Assembly (NCBI GenBank): GCA_024699855.1 | Contig: JAMPIQ010000001.1 | Coordinates: forward strand, 11,966,001-12,030,000 | DNA length: 64,000 nucleotides | Direction of reading: 5' to 3' | DNA from: Aphelenchoides besseyi | Lineage: Eukaryota; Nematoda; Chromadorea; Rhabditida; Aphelenchoididae | In this document: one piece after another, positions 32,661-45,040 of the stretch | Layout of the letters: every line of letters begins with the position of its first letter | Position numbering within the stretch: the first letter of the stretch is position 1 | Notes under the pieces: generated by a model | The model's database searches: none | What the model was told of the DNA's origin: nothing | Seen by the model: only the letters and a program-made list of their open reading frames with translations | Made by a program: the position numbers and the translations under genes

Positions 32661-35600
32661 CGATAAAAATCAACTGAACGCGCGCAATCGAAGAATTTGC
32701 GAACGCGGGAGATAAAAACATCCGATTATGATGAATGGAAGGTTGAATGGGATGCAAAACAATCATAAGGTTACACGCGAAAATGTTCATTTGGGAAGTA
32801 CAATGATAAAACAAATGGGTTCATGATGAATCAATTAAACGAAGATGAACAAGTGGGTTGGTTTTACGTCAGCAGTAGCAGATGAATGGAGTCCTAATTG
32901 CAGAGAACGGTAATGAACAGGAACTTCCGTTTATTCGGAATTCGTTCTTTTTGCCAATTTTTGTTTGCGTTAAAAAACAAACGAACGAGAAGCCAAATTT
33001 CGACAAACGAAAAGCGTTCGTTTAACTATAGAGCAAAATAAGAAACTCGTCAATTATGCACATCGATAAATAAGAATTGACAAGCGAGCAGACAAAGTTG
33101 AATATAACCGCTGGTTAGCTTTCAAATGCATGATTTAAACTAAAGTTCTTGACGACCAGTAGTTCTACAGTTGGTGGCGACTTTCTCGGCCTGCTGTCCA
33201 TCTACTCAGCGGCCCACAAAACATCTGACTCCTCCCTTGTCCTCGAAAACTGTCGCACTCTCGACCACTCGGTTCGATTTCGACCGGATCTTTTGTACGT
33301 CATGTTTTTGAAGAACAAAACTTTGAAAGTTCGTTAGTCAAATTCCCACACTATTTGTACATCTACCTCGGAAATCGTAATGTAGCTCACGTAGTGGCAT
33401 TCCCATAATTACTGAACTCTTGATGTTTTAACGAACAAAGAACGATTGTTCTTGCCACCAATCACATGGTCGTCAAGTTCCCGAGTGACAAGCAAAAATA
33501 TCCTCAAAAGTTCAAAAGAATCGAAAAACAAAATTCCAGTTTGTTCATTTATTAAGTTTTCTTGAGTCTAATGAACCACATGCAATTGTGGTCAACAGAC
33601 ATTCTTGAATGAAAAACGGAAGTGGTGCCAACAATCACGCCTCTCCCCATTTTTTATGCTCAAAAGACCAACGGACATTGCGGATAAACAGACGAGATGT
33701 TAACACGCAATATTTAACGAACTTCGTGTGAGATTTTGAGCATAAGAAATGATTAAAAAGGAACATGAGACTGTTGGTCTGGTTCCTAATCTCGCTGTTC
33801 CACGAAAACTCCACGCTCGTCGTAACAAATCCGAACGGCACAATTTCTGTCATTTCAACGTAAACAATCTCAACTGCCATAGCAAGCAAAGATCCACATT
33901 CTCCCGAATGAAAAACGTTAAACATTTGCAAAATGAAGCCAATTGGTTACCGTACGTTCGCCCACTGAAACACAAAAATACATTCAAGAAGATGGAATTC
34001 ACGAATTAAGATGCTCATTAGATGAATGAGAATACCAAATTCGCTGCAAATGCATGACTTCGCATTTCTCCTTGAATAGACAGACAAATATCCGGAAATA
34101 ACTGAGAGATTAACTTTCGATGGTGGTACTGAGTAGCTAAATTGTAGAAGGAAGTGATTGCCTGGGAATGCAAAGACTTTTCGATCCATGTGCTTGGATT
34201 GTAGCTGATGGTTGAACAACGAAAATGGAAGTAAAATCCTCTAAGTAACGAAAATCAAAGTCAAATACAAAAAGTAATAAGAGGTACAATTTGGATCTAA
34301 TGGATTAATGAGAAACAAAAATCCCTTCGTTGCAATCCAATTTGACGGGATGTTAAACAAACGTAACAGAGAAACTGTGCCCGAAGGAATAAGAACAAAA
34401 GCTCGTAATGAAATCTTATGTGAAGATCGATTGCACGAACATGACAAACTCGACGCTTTCACTTGACGACCCTCATTTGGCGGCACGAAACTAAAAGAAT
34501 AACAAAAAGAACTACCAAACAAAGCCACTTTACCCCCGTGGAGTACGAAGAACCATAGTGCAGAACACAGGTCTGTGGTTTTCGAGTAATCGAAAAAAAC
34601 TGTGCTTACGAAGAGCAACAGCTCATGTGTCGAATTAACAAACTTTCGGTCTTTCTTCTCCAAATCTGGTGTCAAGAGTTTGTGTGGCCAATTCCTTTTC
34701 GCTTGACCTTTTAACTTGCTCATGGTCTACGTGCTGGAACCCTTCTTATTAAACAAACTTCTTCAACAACAGGAAATTGAAGACAAGTGACTTCTTGTCT
34801 AACAAGTCGGCTGTCAACTTCCGAAACAAATCTCATGAAATCGAGTTCTGTGGTCTCAAAGGAAATAATCAAAACCAAGAAGTTTGAAAGGAAGTAAGCG
34901 AAAGAGTAAACGGATTACTTGATTCGAAATCCAATTTACCGTATGTTCGTATTTAACGAACATGTCCGGGAATTACAGAATCCGCAATGATTTCGCGCTT
35001 CAAACTTCATTAGCTGCTCGTAGACTACAAGAACGTTTCATACAATCAGCTTGAAATTAGGTCATCAGAATACAAACAGGATGGTAATCAGCACTTGTTT
35101 ACACGTATCAACACTGTTTAAGTCATAACTCGTTTATCATTTCCAAAAGTTGTTGCGTTGTTTCCACGGCTCTTCGGTGTAATAATCGTTAGAGTTCCAT
35201 CGAAAGTGCGCGTTCCATTTAACCAACTCATCAGCATTTTTCGTCATTCTCCGATTTTACGTTCCCTCTGTTCCGAGGATTGATCCGTTTTAACGGCTGA
35301 TAAGCATTCGAAATGTCATTTACGGCAACAAGGTTTCTGCTCATTTGATAATCCTAATACTTTCACTCGCTTACTATTTCAATGGACTCCAAACGAACAC
35401 TTAAAACGCTCGTTAAACGTGACGCAATGTCATTGAATTGACTGTTTTGATTGGAAACGCGTACGATTCTTTGGCAAAGGTGCAGTCACCTATGTGGCTC
35501 TGATGTTTCTCGCGTTTTCATCCGTCGGAGCGCGGTACAATCATCGATCGGGCAAAAGAGCAAAAGAACGGCCAACGTGGATGGCGACCGTTCAGAATTA

Positions 35601-36847
35601 GAATCGAGGGTCGTGTTTGAGTTTCGACGTTTCTGGTTTCTTTGCTCAACTGCAACAACGAACGGACAACGGCCGTTTAATCTTCCTTCTTTGAAGAGGT
35701 ATGACCCCGAAGGTTAGACGACTCGTAATTATGTTTCGGTTTGTTGGAACAATGGTACAGAATACAGAAGATTGTTGTAATTCTTCTTATGGTTGCGTTT
35801 TGATCTTTGAAATTAGCGCGCTTCGGCTGTTCGCACGTCATGAATATTCAGTTGGTTGAAAGTGAAGATGGACGTCCATTTGGAAGTGATATTGTTGTTT
35901 CATTTGACATTTCTGTTGACTGAACTCACCAATCAACCGTTCATTAACATCTTTCAATCATTCGATTCCTGATTGTCGGTTTGTTTGAACAACACTCCCG
36001 ACTTCCAGATTCAAGGTCACTGACATTTGAGGGCCGCTGGTGCACTTCGAGTTAATCGAACTCACGACATTTAAGCGGCCGTTCACTTCCCGGTTTTGCG
36101 TTTGCAATCGATCGTTGTTTTCTCATTAAAAACCACACCTATCGATAGTCGTTTTTGGCTGCTCGACAGCGTTTTCCAACTAATCCAGTTGTTGCAGATT
36201 TGCTGGTTTCTATTTGCGTTTCTGTTCGCCTATGAGCGTGAGATAGTCGGATGTCCGTTGTTCTTTCCTATTCAATTTACCAATTCGTCCACTCAAATGG
36301 TCAATGGCCATCGGACAAAGCGATTTGCTCAGCTTCGCTCTTTGTTTCCGTTTCTCTTTTGCAAAACAAAGGAAATTGCAATCGGATGTCCATTCCATCG
36401 TCGCTTCGGTTTGTGCTCATTTGGACGATAGAACCGGAATCTGCACGTCTTCCACAAGCTCTACGGTAAACGTGAAGATTGAAACTCTCGATCGAACTGA
36501 TAGCGAAATCTATTTAATGGCTTCGACGTTTTTATCGTTTAATTCCAATGCTGTCGGCGTTCATTTGAATTTCTGCGTGTTTTTCTCCGTTTTTATCATC
36601 GATTCTTCGTCGAAGCGAGCTGATCCGCTCTTCCAAAACTTCCTACTCGTCCGAAGAGTACCGAGTAGATTGAACGCGAAAATGCAAATTACGCGAACAA
36701 TTGATCGGTGTTAGACAAAATCGGCTTTTCAGTTCGTTCCCACATAACTTTAACAGGAAAATAACTTACAACTACAGCCGGACGTATGAAGCTTATTGTT
36801 CAGTGAATCCGAGGGAACAATTTCGAGTTGCAACCAAAGCTGCCACC
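32661..36847. other. Gene-poor stretch between divergent genes
   Basis: This tract lies between the divergent type I membrane gene (minus) and the TBC gene (plus), so it probably holds both promoters. The many short frames lack domains. One block at 34610-34723 (minus) looks slightly coding-like and is listed separately. The 36.0-36.8 kb part is pyrimidine-rich and could hold 5' untranslated exons of the TBC gene. Confidence 0.4.
34610..34723 (-). CDS. Possible short coding exon, unknown product
   Basis: A 38-codon block starts with ATG and has charged, balanced composition (KRNWPHKLLTPDLEKKDRKF, ending THELLLF). It is followed by a good donor (GTAAGC, gcttac at 34604-34609). Downstream of the next TTTTAG acceptor the frame closes after five codons, giving a protein of only about 43 residues. 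It may be a micro-protein, the first exon of a gene whose other exons I cannot see, or chance. Confidence 0.25.
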
Positions 36848-39800
36848 ATGTGTCCAACTGAAATGAAACACAAGGAAACATGGTACTCGATGCAAGGCTT
36901 CTTAGCCATCAAACAACTGAGCACAGGTAAGCGTCAATAGAATAGTCATTGCATTACGATTTTGCAATCCATTTGACACGATTTCGTAGCCAATGAGTCA
37001 GCGGTTTGAAACCCAAAAACGGAAGCAAAAGCGATGAGTATGTCGGGTCATTGAATGCGCTATTTAAACCCGATAACATGCGACTTCTAGTTAATTATTT
37101 TCAGCATTGTCCTTTATAACCTCCCGAAAGCGAATGTATTTCGGTTTGGACGAAGCTTCAAATCGATTGGTTTACTTCAAAGATAAAAGTGACTTCGATC
37201 GTCGACGTGAAGGTTACGAGATTTCATTGGACGGTGCAATTTGCATTCCCACAACTAACGTCAGAATCTTTCTGTTGCAGTAAGTTGAATTCCTTCTACA
37301 ACAGCAGTTATCGATTTCAGCACCGAATCGAGAAAATACGAAATTGAAGCCGATAACGCCAAGTGTGCTGAGTGTTGGATCGTCGCGCTTCAAAGACGAA
37401 AAGATCTCAACGACAATCCGATTGGTCTTCCGGCGGTTATCTACAATTCGATCAAACGATACAGAAGTAGAAGTCGATCAATGCCCGTGAGTTGCACTCA
37501 TGAGTTCGATTACCTTAATGTCGCTTCAGAGTGATGTTGAACGTTCGCCAACTACTCCGCCAAAACAAAAATCTTTATCCACTCGAAGAAAAGGCTGTAG
37601 ACGTGCGTTTTTGTTCTTTACGGTCATGCATTACTTTTAATTTAGCAGACGCATTGAAACGTCTGACCATTCCAACTCATGCGGCTAACATATCTTGTCC
37701 AGTGACACCGACGATCGCAGTTCCGGTGGTATTTCCGGAAAATGGACACGTTAGTCGATTGTCTCGTTGTATTTCGTTGAACGCCGAAAGAGTTCGACAC
37801 ACACCATCGAATGTTGACGAGTTGTGTGTCGTTGTGGACGATCCGAACAAGAGAAGAGCATCACTCCAAGTAAGAAAACAAAACAATTGGATTCAATCCT
37901 TGAGTTTAGATTCCGAACATAACTAAAAATTATGCGTTAAATGATCAAATCAATGCGGATCGACATGTCAGTTTGGAGAAACCACCAACTTGGTTGGAAG
38001 AATGGGTTCAAAAGTGGTTAAACGAACAGAAACTTTGGACTGACAAACAAAAATCCGAAGCCATTCAATCGGCTGACTATCCCGATCGCTCAATTCCACC
38101 TTTTTCTTCAGACATTGGAGCTCCTCATTTAACTTTGAAATCTGCGTCCGATGTCAGCGCCGCCGAAACAGCGAGCAGTGATGTTGAATTGAGTGCTACA
38201 ACCTCTCGCGCCGACACCGACGATCATGCATCCATCGCGTCAAGCTGTAGTGCTCCAGAAGTCTGCGAGGAATTGTTGTTGTTACGTGAAATTGACAATC
38301 AGCAAAAAGCTCGAATTCACAGTTTGACCATTCAGTTGGAAAAAATGAAGGAACTTTTACAAGTTCGGTAATTCACTTATTTCTCTACGGTTGTTCACTG
38401 CAATTTTTAGTGGAAAGCCGATCGATGAATCCGCTCTTTTGGAACAAAATCGTGTGCTTAACACGGAGGTTGTTCGAATGAGCGAACAATGTTTGGCTCT
38501 CGATAAGCAGCTACAGACCTGGACAAAGTAAAGATCTATTTCTCCACTACGATCTGAATGCTATTGTTTAGAAAATGTGGACAACTTGAAAATGAGATTG
38601 AAAACGTCAAAAAAGAATACGTTTATCTTCTGCAATCGTGTGTACGAATTCCACTGCACGATCATTTCTCCTGCGATACTGTTCAAGTGAAGTTGTTTGG
38701 TGGTGACATCGTATGTTTATTCTCATGTCTACAACTTTGTTTTTGTTCTTCAGCACGAAAAACGAGTCAAAAAGCTTCTAACGGTCGCTCGTGAACTTGA
38801 CCCAAAACTTCCAACGTTTGAAAGGTAAGCAATCGGAATTCGAAACAATTGGATGGCTACTTTCTTCCAATTCGCGATTGTTTGCGTTTAACGTGGGTGG
38901 CAATTTCATTTCTTTCTGATAGCATTTACGTCACCAAAACTCTTCTTGACGTGTAATCAAAATTTGATGAGCAAAAGTGAACTTTCGATTTTTGCGTTTG
39001 AGGGACAAAAAGAACAAAAATTGCAAGTACGAGTTGTTCAATTTCAGCGTTACAACTTTGGGCAACTTTCATGTCGATGATTATGGTTTCCGACATAACT
39101 TCGATGAGGTTCCTCTCGCTCTGCATTACATTTGCACACAACTAAACGGTTCGAACAGTTGCAGCAACTTTGTACAACAATATTTTAGCTCACTACTACG
39201 CTCAATCGGAAGAATACGTGAAGTTGAAAGGAAAATGGCGGTTCGTTTTGGAAACGAACTCAAATCGAATCGAAAACAACGTGAGTTTGTTTCTGGGCTT
39301 TCGAAGTTTCAGACGCGTTAATCCAACGGCCAGGTCCAGCAGTTACGATATAATCCCAAAAAGTGCAAAGTTACTCGGTAAACAACCCGATTAACTTTTT
39401 CCGAATCAAAAACGCCGTTCAATTGACCTTCCAAACAGAATTTGCATTTCGTTTTGCAGAGATCGAACCGGCAGTTATGTCGAGCCGGAATTCCACGATC
39501 GATGCGATCGGCCGTTTGGCGTGTTCTCATCAATCAGACCACAGCAGATTTGAAGCAAAAATATGGAGAACATTATTTCCGTGGACTGTGCACCACCCAA
39601 GGAACACCAAACGAAAAACAGGCAACTCAACAAACACAAAGAAACCAGAGACAACGAGTTCATTTCAGTTCTGTGCAACTCACCAGAAGCAGATCAACTT
39701 GGTACGTTCAAGCAGTAAAAATGGGCAGAATTACGTTGTCAAATTGTTGGAGCTGAAATCTTATTCAACTGTTTGTTCTTCACTCAATCGTTTATTTACA

Positions 39801-42800
39801 GGACCTACTTCGTACGATGCCAACGAACGTTCATTTTCTTTCGGCAAGCTGCAAAGGAGTAAGTTCACATGCAGACAACAAATTAAATACTCAACGAATA
39901 GAAACAAAATTATACGAAAATTCCATGAAGAACCTAAACTAAAAATGTGTTTACAGGTGAATCATCTGCAAACTGTTTTACGCGCTTTTTGTCTGCATAA
40001 TCCGAGTATCGGATACAGTCAAGGAATGAACTTCTTGGCCGCAACTGCACTTCTTTTTGTTTCGCCCGAAGACACATTTTGGTTTTTGGTCGGATTAACC
40101 GAACGCTACTTTGATCCCTCCTATTACGACGAGAATCTGACCGGAGCTCAAGCTGATCAGGTTCGTGTTTGTTTAGCTGTTGAAGTGATTCCGTTCTTTG
40201 TGCTGATCAGCGTAAATTATAGGAAGTTCTGAAGGAAATTGTTGAAATGAAATACCCGAAATTGGCAAAACATTTGGAAGAATGTGATATCGATTTAACG
40301 ACCGTCACTCTTAATTGGTTCATTGCTCTGTTCTTTGATGCGGTTCCATTTCAAGTAATCGAAAGTACGTGGATATTTCAAGTCGCTGTTTTTAGACGAT
40401 GTTGCGTATTTGGGATTGTTTCTTACTTGAGGGCCCAAAAGTTTTGTTTCGCTTCTCAGTTGCACTTCTCGGTCTTTATCAAGATGAAATTTTGGAACGT
40501 ACGGACACTATTACAGTCAGTAAGTAGCGGCATACATTAACTTCAATCACATGATGCTTTCAGTTAAAGTAATCAAAGCGGCTGTTCGATTGACATACGA
40601 TGTTGATGGGTTAATCAAGGTAAACAAACAGATAGAAGAGTTGTATTAAACAAACGTTTTAGTATGCTTTTGAAGAGTTAGATCCTTTTCCTAGTCGAGG
40701 AGCATTGAAACAGAAACAAAGCGGTTATTTGAAAATTCTTCGTGATCGTTTGAATCAACGACGTGCTCTTCGAAACATTTTGGATGTTGTGGTGATCAGT
40801 TTGCAATCGAAAACGAAACTAATACTCTTTTTTAGCCAACATCTAAATCGAGTTCCGAACGGATTTGTGATTTGCCTATTGAGGCAATAGTGTTCAGCGA
40901 GTTCACTCCGGGCGTTGGCTACATTTGTGCCGGAAATCAACTTCGAGGCAAAATTGGCATGATAACCTGTCATTCGGATGCTACAAACTTGAACTTATTG
41001 GATCTAGAGGTACAGTGAACAATGAAATAACTAATCGCCAATTGCTTGCAGTTTGATTGTCGACCTGTTTCGATGGTTGTTCTTAAGAAAGACATGGCGT
41101 TCGTGTCCTTATTGTCGAATTATGTTGTGGCCTTACATCTTGGTGACGACAATGCGTAATAGAAACAAGATGTTTTGTACGCATAAATTCATATTTTAGA
41201 TCCATTCTTTGGGAGTTGAAGTTGAGCGACGTTGCGATAAAATTGGTATACAACGACGAGCGACTTTATTGTGGTTTGGCCAATGGCACGCTGACGATTC
41301 TTGAGGTTTCTTTTTGAGTACAAAACGACAGATTGATTTTATTTCTTTAGAATGCAAATGTCAGTCGACCAACAGCTCTCGATTTGTACAACATTCCGAT
41401 ATCTGCTGCTCCAATAACTGATGCTTTAATGGACGCCGAGTTCTTGTATTTGGCCGTTGCATGTAAAGTTTGCATTTTGAATAAGGACTCACTGTCACCA
41501 ATTGCCAACATCTATGTTGCATCATCAGCCTGTGGTTCACATGTTCCAATGGTAAGTGTATTCCTGCAATTATAATAATTGATTGGAAATTTAGTTTGAG
41601 AAGATTCGAGCTCTTCATAATTCTCCGTTTGGATTGTTTTTGGTTACCGCTCATTCCTCATTGATACAATTGTGGAAGGAAGCAGAATGCGAAATGTTAT
41701 ACGATATTTCTTTCGATCATAGTCAAAGGTAATTGGAAAATGAATTCTGAGGATATCCACTAGTTGATTGCAGTTCGAGACGTTTGAGCGTCGACGAAGT
41801 GGATCCGTTCGATGGTCCGGAAGTATATTCGATTATGTATTTCAACGAAGAAGTATTCGTAGGAACCACCGATGGCTATTTGATGTTGTACCGAATAACG
41901 CAAATTGAAGAGGCGATTCGTCGTGGATCAATAAGTGCATCTCAAAAGCCATCTCGTGGTTCGCTTGATCGTTATCCTGCCGGCAAGCGAATATCTCCAA
42001 TTCAAACACACTCCGACGATAATTCTGGTCTACGACAGGCAATGTATTACATTCCCAGTCACAACGAACGTTTGTTGGAGGAGATTACATCAGCAAGAGA
42101 GTTTTCTCCGGGTAACTGACTAGTTTTCTCCAACTTTTTATTTGGATTTTCTTTGCAGATTCAAGACAAACTCGAAAGCTTTCGATAATGATAAATCCTA
42201 CGACAAAAGAATACAAAGTTCAAGTACAAGCAGTTCGTCAGTTCAGTCAGGAGTCAAACAACGATTCGCGAACTCGCCGTAACTCTTCATCGGCTGCAGA
42301 CTCAAATCCATCACCCGTGGCAAAAATTGAACGTTCAACTTCACAACGATCACGTCAACGACCACCGCTCCACAGCGCACAATCGATCGATTCGGCATTC
42401 TCACAGTTTTCCGGTGATGATCATTACTCACCTCGTCAGATTGCTTGTGAACCGATTCCCGAGACTCCGCCAGCATCTTCGATTACTCATCGACCCAAAC
42501 ATTACACCGAAAAGTGGGCCGAAAAACGGCGAACTCATTCGGATTCCCTTCAATTGGCCGAAACGAGTGGAATCTCAACGGAATACGACGATGAGACTTT
42601 CGATTTGTGTCATGAAACGGACGGTCAAATTGAAATGCAATTGGCGCGAGAGATTGGTTTGCTTGAACAATCGCTTGGACACAATTCGCCAACGTTGTTG
42701 AATGCTGCACGAAACGCTCAAATTCCGGTTCGTCGAATGTCAACTGTTTTCGGAAAATCTCGACGGTTGACAGTTGACGAAGAAGACGAAGACAATCCCG

Positions 42801-43574
42801 AAGTGAGCAGTCGCACGCACAGTGTTGCTGCTTCGGAATCATCTGTTGACGTGGCAAATCAACGGTCGAGCCTAAATCGGTCGCCTATTCCACGTAATGA
42901 GACGCAACGTCGCAGTAAACTAAGACTACGACGAAAAGATTTGGAAATCGAGAACAACGCGACGGTGTTGGTTGCTGTCAAAGAACCTCTTAACACCGAT
43001 TCACTTCCCACGCCTCCAACTTCTTCTTCAGCATCAGACTCGTCGACTACAACCGCGCCAGTTGGTGATCGTTTAACGCCCGCTGACGCGTTGGGTCCTC
43101 TTGCAAGTGCAGAAGAACGCAGAGATTGTTGGCTTGCCTATACTTCAGCACGAAAACCCTCGCTGATCACAAATGGTGTAGAAGAACCGCTGGAAGAAAA
43201 GACTGTACGATCGTCATTATCGTTGAGTCTTCAGATGAAACTGAAAGTTAGCGATCGGCCGTTAAAATGCATTGCGTTAACACAGTAAGCTGTTTCTTCT
43301 CTATCACATTCTATTTCTATAATTTAGATTCAATGGTGAACCGGTGGTTATTACTGGAGCAGGAGATTATGGTGGTGAAGAAGCGTTGTTGCGTTGGCGT
43401 AAAGATGAGAATAGTGTACGTTTTCTGACTATCATTACGTATACTTAGGTCTTGATTTAGGGACTTTGGATAAACGATCCGCTTGTTGACTCGACGGTTG
43501 CCGGTAGAAGACGAACGCTGCTAAGCGGATCGACAATAAAACGTGGTAGTTCGAAAAGATCAACAGACTCATAA
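36848..43574 (+). CDS. tbc-2: Large TBC1D2-like Rab GTPase-activating protein fused to a WD40-like C-terminal region
   Basis: TBC1D2/TBC-2 proteins switch off Rab GTPases on endosomes. Order: PH domain (about 37.1-37.45 kb, SFITSRKRMYFGLDEA to ECWIVALQRRK), a low-complexity linker, coiled coil (38.3-38.7 kb), then the TBC domain (39.46-40.8 kb). Both catalytic fingers are visible: INLDLLRTMP (IxxDxxR) and IGYSQGMNFLA (YxQ), with PKLAKHLEECDIDLTTVTLNW and LDPFPSRGAL beyond. No stop follows. A normal short intron leads to a beta-propeller-like region (GVGYICAGNQL, ERLYCGLANGTLTIL, GLFLVTAHSSLIQLW, EVFVGTTDGYLMLY), a 350-residue Ser-rich insert, and a last blade (VVITGAGDYGGEEALLRW) ending at TAA 43572-43574. 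The start has a GCCACC context. Total about 1,900 residues, against about 900 for the family. Inside the TBC exon (39.6-39.7 kb) the frame appears to shift once. Confidence 0.72.
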
Positions 43575-43780
43575 ACGGGATAGAAATCGGGCACAAAAAC
43601 TCCCCAATTATACTCAATCTTTTAATCTGCCTATATTTTTGTTAATAAGCCAAATTGATTTTAATGGTCATTCTTACTCATATTCCTAATAAACAACATT
43701 CCACGGTTGATTGAACACATGAATTGAGTTGGTCAGAAAGATCTGTCGATGCATTCACTTGCTCGTGACTGCTCATCTGA
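43575..43780 (+). promoter_or_regulatory. TBC gene 3' end and spacer
   Basis: This 206-bp gap carries AATAAA at 43688-43693. The next same-strand gene starts 88 bp later. Spacing would allow an operon, but no strong T-rich acceptor precedes the next ATG. Confidence 0.35.
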
Positions 43781-44071
43781 ATGTGCGGATTTGTAGTCTT
43801 TTTGTTGCTACTTTGCTTCTCAACACTACCGACCAACTCAATGATTTCTTTCGCTTTATCCTCCTCGACTACTCATGGCATCACTGGACAGCACTTTGAA
43901 TTCAAAAAACAAGGTAAATTGGAAATTTTACCAAAACTAGTTGACATCGAGTTAGTTCCTGAAACTGCTTCACGTTATTTCCAACTCGACGATCAATCTA
44001 CGGACAACTACGAAGATGTTTATCCGATTCACGAGCTTCACATTCCCACAGATTTCGAGTACGACGATTAA
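43781..44071 (+). CDS. Small secreted protein, 96 residues
   Basis: Single-exon frame starting with a strong signal peptide (MCGFVVFLLLLCFSTLPTNS). The mature part is about 75 residues, rich in acidic residues towards the end (DDQSTDNYEDVYPIHEL, ending DFEYDD), with no cysteines. No family recognised and no obvious dibasic neuropeptide cleavage pattern. AATAAA follows near 44112. It lies 206 bp after the TBC-containing gene on the same strand. Its codon use resembles neighbouring genes, which supports it being real. Confidence 0.65.
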   Translation: MCGFVVFLLLLCFSTLPTNSMISFALSSSTTHGITGQHFEFKKQGKLEILPKLVDIELVPETASRYFQLDDQSTDNYEDVYPIHELHIPTDFEYDD

Positions 44072-44618
44072 TAGACGACTATTCGCTATTTTTGTTGACC
44101 TTTCAATTATCTCACGCAGAAAATAAATTGGTTTCACGAATGTCAATCATTCGATTCAACGGAGAACTTCGAAATTGATGTAAAACTCCCCGAAACGTTT
44201 TGACAGTTTGCAAAACTCGTCAATAAATAAGTTCAGTTTAGTGTAATGGGTGAGAGTAGAAACCAAGGTCCAGTTGTTTTAATCGAACCGATCAAATTTG
44301 CTCTTGATCTTTGTCGCTCGTTTTATTTTACAAAGTAACTTTGGTTCAAAACACAAGCGTAAATATTTCAACGAAATTAAATTGCTATGAATGGGTATTC
44401 CCCCGCAGATACCAATAAGCAAATTTATTGTCGTTTAACATAACAAGCGAGAGTAAGGATATTGAAGAAAGCTGGAAGCATCGTATAGCCTCTGGGAAGG
44501 CGATTTGTCGGATTAATTTTGCGAGTAGTCGTTCGAGTTTCGGCTCACACACGTTGAAAAGCAGTGAAAAGATGTTAATCGACGGAATGACCGTTGAAAG
44601 CCGATTGTCTGCTAGAAC
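44072..44618. other. Convergent spacer
   Basis: Shared 3' region between the small secreted protein (plus) and the PPxY/RVSF protein (minus). One plus-strand frame near 44428-44622 lacks features and overlaps the 3' end of the opposite gene. Confidence 0.4.
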
Positions 44619-45040
44619 TTAAGCGATCAATGAGCCGTTGGAGCCGATCGCTGAATCGAAAGAAACACGACGTGGTGGTTTAACCAAAACAACGTCAACT
44701 GGTTTCTTGTTCTCGAGAGTTGGCGACTCCATGCTATTGGGCTTCACGATTTCGTTGTACATCGGCGGTGGAGTGCTCGATGGGGTCGATTCAATGCTCA
44801 CGTTGGATGATTGATACTCCAAGAAACGATTCAAGATTTGAATATCCCCGCCGGTTTCTTTTGGCAACGACGAGCCTTGACGATGAATGTTGCGAGTGTT
44901 GGGCTTTGGTTTGGCTAAAATAAAAGTTATGAAGTCGAAAAGATTAAAAATTTACCTGGAGCGATCTTCTTGTCCAAGATGCGGTGACGGTTCATGTTGT
45001 CGTTGAAACGGCTTTCGTAAACTTTAGTAATGAAAAACAT
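44619..45040 (-). CDS. Small protein with WW-binding PPxY and PP1-binding RVSF motifs
   Basis: Two exons. The first (ATG at 45038-45040) encodes MFFITKVYESRFNDNMNRHR and LDKKIAP; after a GTAAAT...TTTTAG intron the second continues AKPKPNTRNIHRQGSSLP and ends at 44619. No known fold is evident; the 125-odd residues look mostly disordered. Two short linear motifs stand out: TPPPMYNEIV contains a PPxY core that binds WW domains (for example of NEDD4-type ligases), and PPRRVSFDSAIGS contains RVSF, a canonical protein phosphatase 1 docking motif in a basic/Ser context that could also be a kinase site. Function is inferred from motifs only. Confidence 0.6.
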
